Source: Palsa-295 sp963781105 (GTDB lineage: Bacteria; Acidobacteriota; Terriglobia; Acidiferrales; UBA7541). From it: 64,000 bases of DNA. The translations under genes were made by a program, and so were the position numbers. Shown here one piece after another: positions 28,912 through 37,597 of this stretch. Below the pieces are notes generated by a model, which was not told where the DNA came from, searched no databases, and saw nothing but the letters and a program-made list of their open reading frames with translations. Position 1 is the stretch's first letter; the number at the start of each line of letters is the position of its first letter. The DNA lies in assembly GCA_963781105.1 (NCBI GenBank), contig CAWAED010000020.1:248001-312000 (forward strand). The letters run 5' to 3'.

Positions 28912-29916
28912 ATGGAAGTTACACCGATCAGCGGTACTGGATACGCGGCCTCACGCGTCGCTCTCGGGACATGGGCCGTGGGTGGAACGATGTGGGGCGG
29001 ATCGGACGAGCAGGACAGCGTTCGGACGATTCACGCGGCGCTGGGGCGCGGGATCAATTTGATTGATACCGCGCCGGCTTACGGGTTTGGGCGGTCGGAA
29101 GAGATCGTCGGTAAGGCTCTGGCGCAGTACGGGAACCGCGAAAAAGTGATCCTGGCGACAAAGGTTGGGCTTGAGTGGCGGAATGGTACGCTGGGGCGGA
29201 ATGCCTCGCGGGAGCGAATTCTGCGCGAAGTGGACGATTCGCTGCGCCGGTTGCAGACGCCCTACATTGATATTTACCAGGTGCATTGGCCGGATCCCCT
29301 GGTACCGATTGAAGAGACAGCCGAGACGATGCGGGGGCTTTTCGAGCAAGGGAAAATCCGCGCGATTGGGGTGAGCAATTACTCGCCGCAGCAGATGGAC
29401 CGCTTTCGCGCAGTGGCGCCGCTGCACACAGACCAGCCGCCTTACAACTTATTTGAACGCCAGATCGATCGCGACGTATTGCCGTATTTGCGTGAAAGCG
29501 GCATTGGCGCGCTCGTTTACGGGCCTTTGTGCCGTGGATTGCTAACCGGGACGATAGCGGCGGAAACGCGATTTACCGGCGACGATTTGCGTAAAGTGGA
29601 TCCCAAATTCCAGCCGCCGCGCTTCGAACAGTATCTTCGGGCGGTGGAGTCGCTGGATCAGTTTGCGCAGCAGAATTATGGCAAGCGCGTGATTGACCTG
29701 GCGATTCGTTGGGTGCTGGATCAACCAGGCGTGAGCGTGGCGCTTTGGGGCGCGCGACACCCAGAGCAATTGCAAACGGTGGATAATGTGGACGGTTGGA
29801 AGCTCGATGCCGACGCGTTGAAGGCTATCTGCGGGATCGTGCGCGATAACGTGAGCGATCCGATTGGGCCGGAGTTCATGGCGCCCCCTGCGCGGAAGAT
29901 GGCGGCAACGGCATGA
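28912..29916 (+). CDS. Aldo/keto reductase
   Basis: The 334-residue protein is an NAD(P)H-dependent reductase with the full catalytic tetrad: Asp52 and Tyr57 in IDTAPAYG, Lys84 in LATKVG and His125 in YQVHWPDP. The family signatures IGVSNYSPQQMDRF and the C-terminal SVALWGARHPEQL are present. It probably reduces aldehydes or ketones in the cytoplasm. It lies 197 bases downstream of the sigma-54 activator gene and could be under its control. A GGAGG lies a few bases before the ATG. Confidence 0.92.
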   Translation: MEVTPISGTGYAASRVALGTWAVGGTMWGGSDEQDSVRTIHAALGRGINLIDTAPAYGFGRSEEIVGKALAQYGNREKVILATKVGLEWRNGTLGRNASRERILREVDDSLRRLQTPYIDIYQVHWPDPLVPIEETAETMRGLFEQGKIRAIGVSNYSPQQMDRFRAVAPLHTDQPPYNLFERQIDRDVLPYLRESGIGALVYGPLCRGLLTGTIAAETRFTGDDLRKVDPKFQPPRFEQYLRAVESLDQFAQQNYGKRVIDLAIRWVLDQPGVSVALWGARHPEQLQTVDNVDGWKLDADALKAICGIVRDNVSDPIGPEFMAPPARKMAATA

Positions 29917-30143
29917 ACGTAGGTGGGAGTCAAACAAATGTGCGCGGGCGAGGATAAATCCGGCCCCCTTTGTGAGGGAACCTTGCCCGCACACGCCAGA
30001 ACCGGGGTTTATTGGCAGGTAAAGATTTTTTGTGCCGAGGAACTTTTTTCGGGGCGCGGGTTTACCAAGAGTGAGGCGGCAAGGATTCTCGCACGAGCAG
30101 TAAAACTTGGCCGGTCCGCAGAAGATATGGAAGGAGAGCTAAC

Positions 30144-30311
30144 ATGCCGGCAATAGTGGTTGTGCTGATGTTTTTGGTGCTGTTTCTGCTGGCATTCCTC
30201 GCCGTACTGCTGGGGCCGTTCGTAGGGTTGGGCTTCGCGATGTGGAAACACAACCGAAATTCGTCAGGCCCTGCAGGGGGCGCGGGCTCTGAGCCGCAAA
30301 TTTGTAAGTAA
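30144..30311 (+). CDS. Small single-span membrane protein
   Basis: This 55-residue ORF starts MPAIVVVLMFLVLFLLAFLAVLL... with one long hydrophobic segment (residues about 3-34), then the basic string WKHNRN and a Gly/Ser-rich hydrophilic tail ending QICK. AAGGAG stands 8 bases before the ATG, a strong ribosome binding site. A GTG/ATG frame upstream (29923-30156, 77 residues) overlaps its start and may be a small coupled gene, but I see no support for it beyond openness. Function unknown. Confidence 0.6.
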   Translation: MPAIVVVLMFLVLFLLAFLAVLLGPFVGLGFAMWKHNRNSSGPAGGAGSEPQICK

Positions 30312-30574
30312 GAGTGCGGATTCGCGCCGTTTTGGCCGCGAAAGTTACCGCGCGACTGCAAAATCCTTCGTATTGCCATCTTACAGCTCGCCTCGTTTCG
30401 TCCGACTTTCGTAGAACGTTAGTACCATTAACGGGAATCTTTATTCTCTCGCGGCTCGCGCTGAGCCAAGCAAATCTGTCGGAATCACTAAAATTCAGGT
30501 CAAAAACAGCGCTTTTGGGGCTTTCTGCCGCGCAAATAGCTCATTTCGGGGCGAAAAACCGCGAAAATTCAAGC
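30312..30574. other. Intergenic region before the PEP-CTERM gene
   Basis: I see no gene in this 263-base stretch. It is richer in A+T than its surroundings and ends in the sigma-54-like promoter described in the next entry. Nothing else stands out. Confidence 0.4.
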
Positions 30575-30589
30575 TGGAATGATGATTGC
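30575..30589 (+). promoter_or_regulatory. Sigma-54-type (-24/-12) promoter match
   Basis: TGG at 30575-30577 and TTGC at 30586-30589 are separated by exactly 8 bases, giving GG-N10-GC, the invariant spacing of sigma-54 promoters (consensus TGGCAC-N5-TTGC). It is the only such match I noticed in the spacer and points at the PEP-CTERM gene. Sigma-54 control with the regulator PrsR is described for PEP-CTERM genes in exopolysaccharide-forming bacteria, which makes the match more than chance, but the A/T between the elements is not consensus. A GGGG/CCCC hairpin (about 30599-30613) follows. Confidence 0.45.
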
Positions 30590-30622
30590 GTAGTATACCC
30601 CTGATGATGGGGTTCCGGCGCC

Positions 30623-31564
30623 ATGGGCGGCGCCGGTTTCAAAGGGGAAATGGGGACGGGGCTGACGAGTTGGGCGAAGCTCGCCACGACAACAATTGAT
30701 TGCCGTCGCTTGGGAGCGATGGCGATTTTGATTCTGGAAGCGATTTTTCTGTGGGCGATCCTGGCACCCGCGCACGCCTCTGTGCCAGCGGGCAGATCGA
30801 ATTCCTCAGGCGCAGCTTACCAGTCAGTTACGGCCGCAGATTCTTTTCCACAATCCCCTCTATTGGACAGTGACGGCCGGACTTTTTATCCCTATTCCGT
30901 GATACCCGGTGGCGCGCGGAACGCGGCGGAACTGCAAAGCGCACTGGCGCACGACGGCGTCGTCGCGGAACACTACTCCGATTTCAACTTAGAGAAAACA
31001 CGCGTCACGCGACTGAGCGAGGCGCGCGCGCTATTTGTTTCCTACCGAGTGGGCAACCGCATTTTCTGGACGAAAAATAGGATGACTCTCCCGGAAGGCG
31101 AAACGGTCCTGACGGACGGCGCGCATATGGCGCGCACTCGTTGCGGCAACCGCCTTTCTGAAGTTCCTGGCGAACCCGTGCTGATGGCAGAACCCTCGCC
31201 CGAGGCCATGGAGCTTCCGGCGGCGCGTGGACCGCTCGCAATGTTGGTCGCTCCGCCGGAGATACCACTCGTGGCGCCGCCAACGACTGGAATTGTGGCG
31301 CCGGAAACGCCTCCGGGGTCTATCTTCATCCCGCCCATCGTTCCAATTTTTCCCCTCGGCGGAGGACCATTTCCGCCAGGCGGTCCCACAACTCCCACAC
31401 CACCCACGGGGCCGCCATCGCCACCACCCTCAGGACCTCCTCCTCCAGCGCCTCCTCCGCCTCCTCCGCCTCCTCCCGTCTCGGCGCCGGAACCATCGAG
31501 TGTATTGACGCTTACGGCTGGTCTTGTGGGCCTTTGGATCTTTAGACGAAAGAACCGAGCGTAG
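30623..31564 (+). CDS. PEP-CTERM sorted, proline-rich surface protein
   Basis: The protein (up to 313 residues) ends with the PEP-CTERM signal: APEPSS, a hydrophobic helix LTLTAGLVGLWIF and a basic RRKNRA tail, which exosortase removes during export. Before it lies a proline-rich stretch (about residues 235-285) with runs of Pro, Gly, Thr and Ser. The signal peptide is best seen from Met33 (MAILILEAIFLWAILAPAHA), so the true start may be 30719 rather than 30623. The folded part (about 80-180) is not recognised. A surface role linked to exopolysaccharide is the family expectation. Confidence 0.8.
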   Translation: MGGAGFKGEMGTGLTSWAKLATTTIDCRRLGAMAILILEAIFLWAILAPAHASVPAGRSNSSGAAYQSVTAADSFPQSPLLDSDGRTFYPYSVIPGGARNAAELQSALAHDGVVAEHYSDFNLEKTRVTRLSEARALFVSYRVGNRIFWTKNRMTLPEGETVLTDGAHMARTRCGNRLSEVPGEPVLMAEPSPEAMELPAARGPLAMLVAPPEIPLVAPPTTGIVAPETPPGSIFIPPIVPIFPLGGGPFPPGGPTTPTPPTGPPSPPPSGPPPPAPPPPPPPPPVSAPEPSSVLTLTAGLVGLWIFRRKNRA

Positions 31565-31616
31565 TGCTCGATTCCCTGCTCTAGAGGTTGTAACGCGCCC
31601 TATTGCCATCCATTTC

Positions 31617-31645
31617 TTGACAAAATTTCGGCGGCGGGATATGCA
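31617..31645 (+). promoter_or_regulatory. Possible sigma-70 promoter for lactate permease
   Basis: A perfect TTGACA box (31617-31622) is followed after 17 bases by TATGCA (31640-31645), a weak -10 element. It lies 50 bases upstream of the permease ATG. Confidence 0.4.
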
Positions 31646-31695
31646 TCGGCCACCGCAGTGGTGCTAGTAATGGCCCGCGGCGCACGGCGGCTCCC

Positions 31696-33465
31696 ATGAA
31701 TTGGACGCAGATTTACGATCCCCTCGGAATTTGGTGGCTTTCCACTTTCGTAGCGGCCTTGCCAATCATCGTGCTGTTCACACTGCTTGCGGGTTTTCAG
31801 GTGAAACCCCACCTGTGCGCGATTGCTGCGGCGGTAACCGCAGTGCTGGTGGCGACATTCGTATTCAAAATGCCATCCGTGCTGGCAGCGTCGAGCTTCG
31901 CTTACGGCGTGGCGTACGGCATTTTGAAAATCGCCTGGATCGTGCTGGCGGCGGTTTATCTGTATGACATTTCGGTGGAAGCCGGGCAGTTCGAAATCAT
32001 GAAGGAATCCATCGCGGGAATTACTCCGGACCGGCGGTTGCAAGTGCTGCTGGTGGCGTTTTGCTTTGGCGCGTTCATCGAGGGTGCGGCCGGGTTCGGC
32101 GCGCCGGTGGCGATCGCGGGAGCGTTCATGATCGGGCTCGGATTCCGCCCATTTCATGCCGCTGCATTGAATTTGATCGCGAACACTGCGCCGGTTGCAT
32201 GGGGAGCGATTGGAACTCCCGTGCATGCGCTAGCGGCAGTGTCGAATTTGCCGGAATCCGATTTGAACGCGATGATCGGGCGCATTTTGCCGTTTACGGC
32301 AATGATCGTTCCGTTCTGGCTGGTGCGGACGATGGTGAGCTGGTCTGAAACTTTTGAAGTGTTGCCTGCAATTCTGGTAGTGGGCATTTCTTTTGGGGTC
32401 ACCCAATTTCTATGGTCGAATTTTCGGGACAGCAACCTCGTGGACATAATGGGCGGCGTGGTGTCCATCATCTGCACGGTTATTTTTCTGCACTTCTGGA
32501 AACCGAAGAGAATCTGGAGATTCGATTACGACCGCGAGGCTGCGCGGCCGGCGGCGGAGCCGGGGAAAATTGCGGACGATATGGGAGGCGAATGGGGCTC
32601 GAAGGAATTCGACGGCTATGCGGCACCACGAAAATATCCATTCGGCACGGTGTTGAAGGCGTGGATGCCGTTTGCAATACTTTCGATATTCGTTTTTGCG
32701 TGGGGCTATCCGCCGGTGAAACTGGCGATCAACAAGGCAACGACACCGGCATTTCATGTGGTGCAGGCGGACGGCAAGGTGCGAACGGGCGCGCCGGGAT
32801 GGGATTGGCCGTATTTGCACAACGCGGTGACAAGAGCGGCGCCGGTGGTTACGAAGCCTACGCCGGAAGCGGCCCGATACGATTTCAATTGGCTTTCGGC
32901 GACCGGGAGCGGATGTTTTCTGGCGGCAATCGTGGCCGGATTGTTGCTAGGATTGAGTCCTTTGCGATTGATGAGGATTTTTTGGCGGACACTCGTGCGG
33001 ATGCGCCTCGCGATGATTGCGATCTCGTTTATGCTGGGGCTGGGATTTGTGACGCGGTACTCGGGACTGGACGCCGTATTGGGTTTGGCGTTTACGCGAA
33101 CTGGATGGCTTTATCCTTTCTTCGGAACGTTCCTCGGATGGTTGGGCGTTGCCCTCACCGGGAGCGATACTTCTTCGAACGCGCTGTTTGGAAGTTTGCA
33201 GCGGATCACGTCACGACAGTTGGGCATTGATCCGATTTTGATGTGCGCCGCGAATAGCGCAGGCGGCGTGATGGGGAAAATGGTGGACGCCCAGTCCATC
33301 ACCATCGCAACAGCCGCGACCGAACAGGTGGGCAACGAAGGGATCATTTTCAGATTTGTTTTCTGGCACTCGATCGCGTTGGGTTCGATTGTCGGTGTGA
33401 TCGTGATGCTATATGCGTACGTGTTTCCGCACCTTGTGCCCCACGGATTGACGTTTGTGAAGTGA
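31696..33465 (+). CDS. lldP: L-lactate permease
   Basis: The 589-residue membrane protein has about 12-14 hydrophobic segments and the LctP/LldP family strings GAFIEGAAGFGAPVAIAG and SDTSSNALFGSLQ. It imports lactate (and glycolate) with protons. It is slightly longer than usual because of a hydrophilic insert (about residues 270-320 and 355-390). No lactate dehydrogenase gene lies next to it. The ATG at 31696 agrees with the family start MNWTQIYDP. Confidence 0.93.
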   Translation: MNWTQIYDPLGIWWLSTFVAALPIIVLFTLLAGFQVKPHLCAIAAAVTAVLVATFVFKMPSVLAASSFAYGVAYGILKIAWIVLAAVYLYDISVEAGQFEIMKESIAGITPDRRLQVLLVAFCFGAFIEGAAGFGAPVAIAGAFMIGLGFRPFHAAALNLIANTAPVAWGAIGTPVHALAAVSNLPESDLNAMIGRILPFTAMIVPFWLVRTMVSWSETFEVLPAILVVGISFGVTQFLWSNFRDSNLVDIMGGVVSIICTVIFLHFWKPKRIWRFDYDREAARPAAEPGKIADDMGGEWGSKEFDGYAAPRKYPFGTVLKAWMPFAILSIFVFAWGYPPVKLAINKATTPAFHVVQADGKVRTGAPGWDWPYLHNAVTRAAPVVTKPTPEAARYDFNWLSATGSGCFLAAIVAGLLLGLSPLRLMRIFWRTLVRMRLAMIAISFMLGLGFVTRYSGLDAVLGLAFTRTGWLYPFFGTFLGWLGVALTGSDTSSNALFGSLQRITSRQLGIDPILMCAANSAGGVMGKMVDAQSITIATAATEQVGNEGIIFRFVFWHSIALGSIVGVIVMLYAYVFPHLVPHGLTFVK

Positions 33466-33502
33466 TTCTGATTTGTGCGGAGCAGGATTGAGCCTGTCTA
33501 AA

Positions 33503-34456
33503 TTATTTTTTCGCCGCTCGTTTGGTCGTGACTCGAACGCCGTCTTGTGCGACGGCTAACTTTCGGACTGTCGCCGATCGTCCGCTCGCTGCAAAGCAAC
33601 TCACCATCGCTTTTCCGATTTCATTGAAATGATCTGCGGCGAGCGCGACGACGCTCGGTCCTGCGCCGCTTAAGGCCAGCCCCAGAAGGCCGGGAATTCG
33701 CGGAATCTGGAGAACGCCCGCTAGCCCGGGGATGAGCGCCTCCCGATACGATTGATGCAGACGATCCTGCATGGCGTGCCACAAAAGATCGTAGCGCTTG
33801 GCGTCCAGCGCCGCGAGAAACAGCGCGGAACGCTGGAGATTGTGGACGGCATCGGCGTGATCGACAGTTTCGGGAAGAGCCGCGCGTGAAGCGCTGGTTT
33901 CAAGCGACATTTTGGGAGTGACGGCGATCACACGGATTTCTTTTGGCCATTTTCTGCGGACCGCGACGACTTTATCATCTGCGCCGACAAACGACACGAC
34001 CAGACCGCCGAGCAGTGCGGCGCTCACATTGTCCGTGTGCTTTTCGAGATCGGCAGCGAGGCGCAGAGCCGTTTGCTCGGGCAGTTTCTTCCCGCGGATT
34101 GCGAAGGCAAGTGCGATGCCGGCAACGATCGCGGCGGCGCTGCTGCCCAGTCCACCGCCTATCGGAATTTCGTTATGGACATCGAGATGGAGTGGCGGCA
34201 GCTCAAGTTTTTCGCGTTCGGCGGCGTGGCGCATGGCACGCAGGATCAGGTTTTCGTCAGGCGCGGTGGGAAGATTCGCGCTGCCCTCGATGCCGCGGCT
34301 ACACGCGATGGTGTGGGCGTCCGCGCCGGGCTGTACTGTGGCCCGAACCGTCAGGTAGAGCTGCAGAGCCAAACCAAAGCAGTCGAAGCCTGCGCCGAGA
34401 TTGGCGGTGGAAGCTGGGACACGAACCTCGAATGTCTGACGGATAGATTTCTTCAC
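33503..34456 (-). CDS. thrB: Homoserine kinase
   Basis: The 317-residue GHMP-family kinase phosphorylates homoserine in threonine synthesis. It has the start string VRVPASTANLGAGFDCFGLAL, the ATP-binding loop PIGGGLGSSAAAIVAG and the C-terminal GLALSGAGPSVVAL. It lies 14 bases downstream of thrC, and is the last gene of a lysC-thrC-thrB operon. Length and motifs are normal. Confidence 0.96.
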   Translation of the reverse strand: MKKSIRQTFEVRVPASTANLGAGFDCFGLALQLYLTVRATVQPGADAHTIACSRGIEGSANLPTAPDENLILRAMRHAAEREKLELPPLHLDVHNEIPIGGGLGSSAAAIVAGIALAFAIRGKKLPEQTALRLAADLEKHTDNVSAALLGGLVVSFVGADDKVVAVRRKWPKEIRVIAVTPKMSLETSASRAALPETVDHADAVHNLQRSALFLAALDAKRYDLLWHAMQDRLHQSYREALIPGLAGVLQIPRIPGLLGLALSGAGPSVVALAADHFNEIGKAMVSCFAASGRSATVRKLAVAQDGVRVTTKRAAKK

Positions 34457-34470
34457 GGAAGACGGGCGAC

Positions 34471-35889
34471 TTAGCGTCGCCGCTCCAAACTTTCGAGGAT
34501 GGCATCTTTGCTGGCCGCGATTTTTTCGGGAGCGTTGCGAAACTCGCCGGGAATTTGCAGCGGTTTGGCCGCTTCTCCGTGTTCCGCGACATCGAGCGAC
34601 AAAGTGCCGCGGTGATAATGGCTGACGTAATCAGGATCCTTCAGAACGTGGCCGGTGAGCACGGCAATCACGGATTCATCGGCGTGTATTTTTTCAGCCT
34701 TCACGAGCTTGCGAATGCCAGCAACGGTGGTAGCTGAAGCGGGCTCGCAGCCGATGCCATCGCGCCCGATGATGGCTTTGGCGTCGGCGATTTCCTGTTC
34801 GCTAACGGTGATGACGCTGCCGTTGGAACGGAGAACCGCGCGCAGTGATTTCTGCCAAGAAACGGGAGCGCCAATCTTTATAGCCGTCGCGAGAGTGCGA
34901 GGATCCCGGACATTTTCAAGGTTGTTCGGCAGATGGCCGGCGTCCCCGCCTCCGGTCGCATTGATAGTCGCGAATAGATGCGCGAGAGGGGCTGCGCCCT
35001 CCGCCTGAATCACATGCAGCTTCGGCTGGCGATCAATCAGGCCGAGGCGAAGCATTTCGTCGAAGCCTTTGCCGAGCGCGGAGCTATTGCCCATGTTGCC
35101 GCCAGGAACGACAACGTGGTCGGGGACTTGCCACTCGCATTGCTGAAGAATTTCGAACGCGACGGTCTTTTGCCCCTCGATGCGAAACGGATTAATGGAA
35201 TTGGCGATGTAGATCGATGGCTCATCGGCGAGCTCTCCGATGAGTCGCATGCAATCGTCAAAATTTCCTGCGATTTCGCAGATGATTGCGCCGTAATCCA
35301 TGCTCTGGGCGAGTTTCGCGTGGCTGATCTGGCCCTGCGGCAGCAGGATCGCGCATTGCAGTTCCGCGCGGGCCGCATACGCTGCAAGACTCGCGGCAGT
35401 GTTGCCGGTGCTGGCGCAAGCAACGGTGCCCGCACCTAGCAGTGCGGCCTGCGTGACGGCGATGGTCATCCCGGTGTCTTTGAATGATGCCGTGGGGTTG
35501 CAGCCTTGATGCTTCAGTCGCAGCGCCGCAAGGCCAGAATATTTCGCGCTGCGCGGCGCGTCGTAGAGCGGCGTGTTGCCTTCGAAGAGAGTAACGACTG
35601 GACCGCCGGCTTCGAATGGAAGCAGTTCGCGATAGCGCCAGACGCCGCTGCGATCCTTGGGGTCGTGCGACGCGGCGCGTGCTTCCCAGAGTTTGGGAAG
35701 ATCGTGCGCTTGGCTTAAGGATTCCAGCGGGATTTCGATTTCCAAAGGACCGCCACAGCGAGGGCAAACGTAAATCTGATCGCGGATGCCATAGCTTGCC
35801 GCGCACGACGGCGCGATGCAGCGCAGCAGAGGTTCGGAGCCAGCCTGCGTGGCAGCACCGCGGTCCGTTTTTGAGTTTGGAGCTCTCAT
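34471..35889 (-). CDS. thrC: Threonine synthase
   Basis: The 472-residue PLP enzyme converts O-phosphohomoserine to threonine. An N-terminal four-Cys-like segment (CIAPSCAASYG and CPRCGGPLE) precedes the catalytic fold. The PLP lysine is in NPTASFKDTGM, and GNTAASLAAYAARA and the phosphate loop GGNMGNSSALGKG are present. The start ATG overlaps the lysC stop (ATGA). Confidence 0.96.
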   Translation of the reverse strand: MRAPNSKTDRGAATQAGSEPLLRCIAPSCAASYGIRDQIYVCPRCGGPLEIEIPLESLSQAHDLPKLWEARAASHDPKDRSGVWRYRELLPFEAGGPVVTLFEGNTPLYDAPRSAKYSGLAALRLKHQGCNPTASFKDTGMTIAVTQAALLGAGTVACASTGNTAASLAAYAARAELQCAILLPQGQISHAKLAQSMDYGAIICEIAGNFDDCMRLIGELADEPSIYIANSINPFRIEGQKTVAFEILQQCEWQVPDHVVVPGGNMGNSSALGKGFDEMLRLGLIDRQPKLHVIQAEGAAPLAHLFATINATGGGDAGHLPNNLENVRDPRTLATAIKIGAPVSWQKSLRAVLRSNGSVITVSEQEIADAKAIIGRDGIGCEPASATTVAGIRKLVKAEKIHADESVIAVLTGHVLKDPDYVSHYHRGTLSLDVAEHGEAAKPLQIPGEFRNAPEKIAASKDAILESLERRR

Positions 35890-37331
35890 CTCGTGGCGGA
35901 CGACGTTTCGTGCGCGTTGCGCATGTCCAGGGCAAATTCGCGATGGACTGCGAGCAACGCTTTTTTCATGTCGCTGCTGGCGACGACAAAAGAGATATTC
36001 GATTCGGAAGAACCTTGCGCGATCGCGATTATATTGATGTTTTCACGGCCTAGGACGCTGAAGGTGCGCCCGGCCATGCCCACCGTGCCGCGCATATTTT
36101 CGCCAACTACGGCCACGATGGCGATGTTCGGGTCGAGAGTGATGTGTTCGACCGTTTGATGGGCTAGATCCTGCGCGAATTGCTGGCGCAACGCTTCGAC
36201 GGTGCGTTTCGCGTCGGATGATGAAATGATGAAACAAATATCGTTCTGCGAAGAAGATTGCGAGATGAGCAGCACGTTGGCGCGAACGCTGGCCGTGGTG
36301 GAAAATGTGCGTCCGACCACATCCGGCAGGCCAACAATTCCGGGTCCTCCCACGGCGACGAGCGAAACATCGCTGATCGCAGTGAGCGCCTTCACGCCTC
36401 CGCTGGAGCTGCGCCCCTGGGGCGTGATTTTTGTGCCGAGATTCTCTGGCTCGAAGGTATTGCGAATCCACACGGGTATTCCCGCTTGCATCACCGCGCG
36501 CAGCGTCTTGGGGTGGAGAACCTTGGCGCCGAAGTAGGCGAGTTCAGCGGCTTCACGATAAGAAATTTCGGGGATCGTTCGGGCTTCGGGAACGAGGCGG
36601 GGGTCGGCGCTTAGGACACCATTGACATCGGTCCAGATGATGACCTCATCGGCAGCGAGGGCGCCCCCAAGAATCGTGGCGGAATAGTCCGAGCCACCTC
36701 GGCCGAGGGTGGTGAGGACGCCATCGGTCGTCGCGCCGATGAATCCGGTGACGACTGGAACGATTCCCTGCTGCAGCAGCGGGCGCAGGTGCGCTTCGGA
36801 TCTCTGATGCGTGAGATCCATTAGCGGTTCGGCCGCGCCATGATAGGAATCGGTGACCACCAGCTCGGTGGCTTCGATGGCTTCGCTACGAACGCCCTGT
36901 TCGGTCAAAGCGCCGGCTACGAGCGGCGCAGACAGGCGTTCGCCGAGACTGGAGATTGCGTCAAGAGTGCGCGGCGTGAGCTCGTGGATGAGCGCCGTGC
37001 CTTCGCAGAGGCGTTGCGCTTCGCGGAGATTTTCGTCGATCCGCAGCGCGAGGCGCTTGCGAGTTTCGGGATTATGGATCAATGCTTCGAGTGCAACTGC
37101 GTGCTGTTCGCGCAAAACTTGCAGAAGCGCAGAGGCGCGATCGCGATCGCCGGCTTCGGAGCACGTGGAGGCTTCGATGAGCCGATTGGTGACACCGCTC
37201 ATCGCCGAAACAACAACTACGACGGGATTCTGGCGCGCGGACTTCGCGACGATTTCGGTGACACGCGCAATGCAGGAGGCGTCGCCGACGGATGTGCCTC
37301 CGAACTTCATGACCTGCAAGAATGATTTCAT
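35886..37331 (-). CDS. lysC: Aspartate kinase with C-terminal ACT domains
   Basis: The 481-residue enzyme makes aspartyl phosphate, the first step toward Lys, Met and Thr. It starts VMKFGGTSVGD, has the catalytic strings GFIGATTDGVLTTLGRGGSDYSA and WTDVNGVLSADPR, and two ACT domains (about 315-470) that bind feedback inhibitors. I chose ATG 37331 (MKSFLQV); the frame is open 75 bases further upstream. Homoserine dehydrogenase is neither fused nor adjacent. Confidence 0.95.
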   Translation of the reverse strand: MKSFLQVMKFGGTSVGDASCIARVTEIVAKSARQNPVVVVVSAMSGVTNRLIEASTCSEAGDRDRASALLQVLREQHAVALEALIHNPETRKRLALRIDENLREAQRLCEGTALIHELTPRTLDAISSLGERLSAPLVAGALTEQGVRSEAIEATELVVTDSYHGAAEPLMDLTHQRSEAHLRPLLQQGIVPVVTGFIGATTDGVLTTLGRGGSDYSATILGGALAADEVIIWTDVNGVLSADPRLVPEARTIPEISYREAAELAYFGAKVLHPKTLRAVMQAGIPVWIRNTFEPENLGTKITPQGRSSSGGVKALTAISDVSLVAVGGPGIVGLPDVVGRTFSTTASVRANVLLISQSSSQNDICFIISSSDAKRTVEALRQQFAQDLAHQTVEHITLDPNIAIVAVVGENMRGTVGMAGRTFSVLGRENINIIAIAQGSSESNISFVVASSDMKKALLAVHREFALDMRNAHETSSATR

Positions 37332-37597
37332 TTGAGATAGACCTGCGGCACGGCGAATCGATGTGGCCTGTGGCAATTCTGGCAACTGGAATGGCCGCGC
37401 CTGCAAAAACTATACACTAGTGAAGAGGAATGTCAGAGATGGCGCGCGCGGAGGTGTTTCTCAAGGAAAACGAGAGCGAATTGAGGTTAGATAGTTTGGT
37501 CTGACGGTTCGGTTTCGATCCCTTCCCGGCTGCCCTCCGTCCACTGGCGCGGACGAAGGGTGACAAGGGCCTTCGGGCATTTATCAGCGTGCAATTC

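Noticed and set aside
29923..30156. 77-residue open frame before the small membrane protein
   Set aside because: Partly protein-like (FTKSEAARILARAVKLG) but without start context or family; kept only as a remark.
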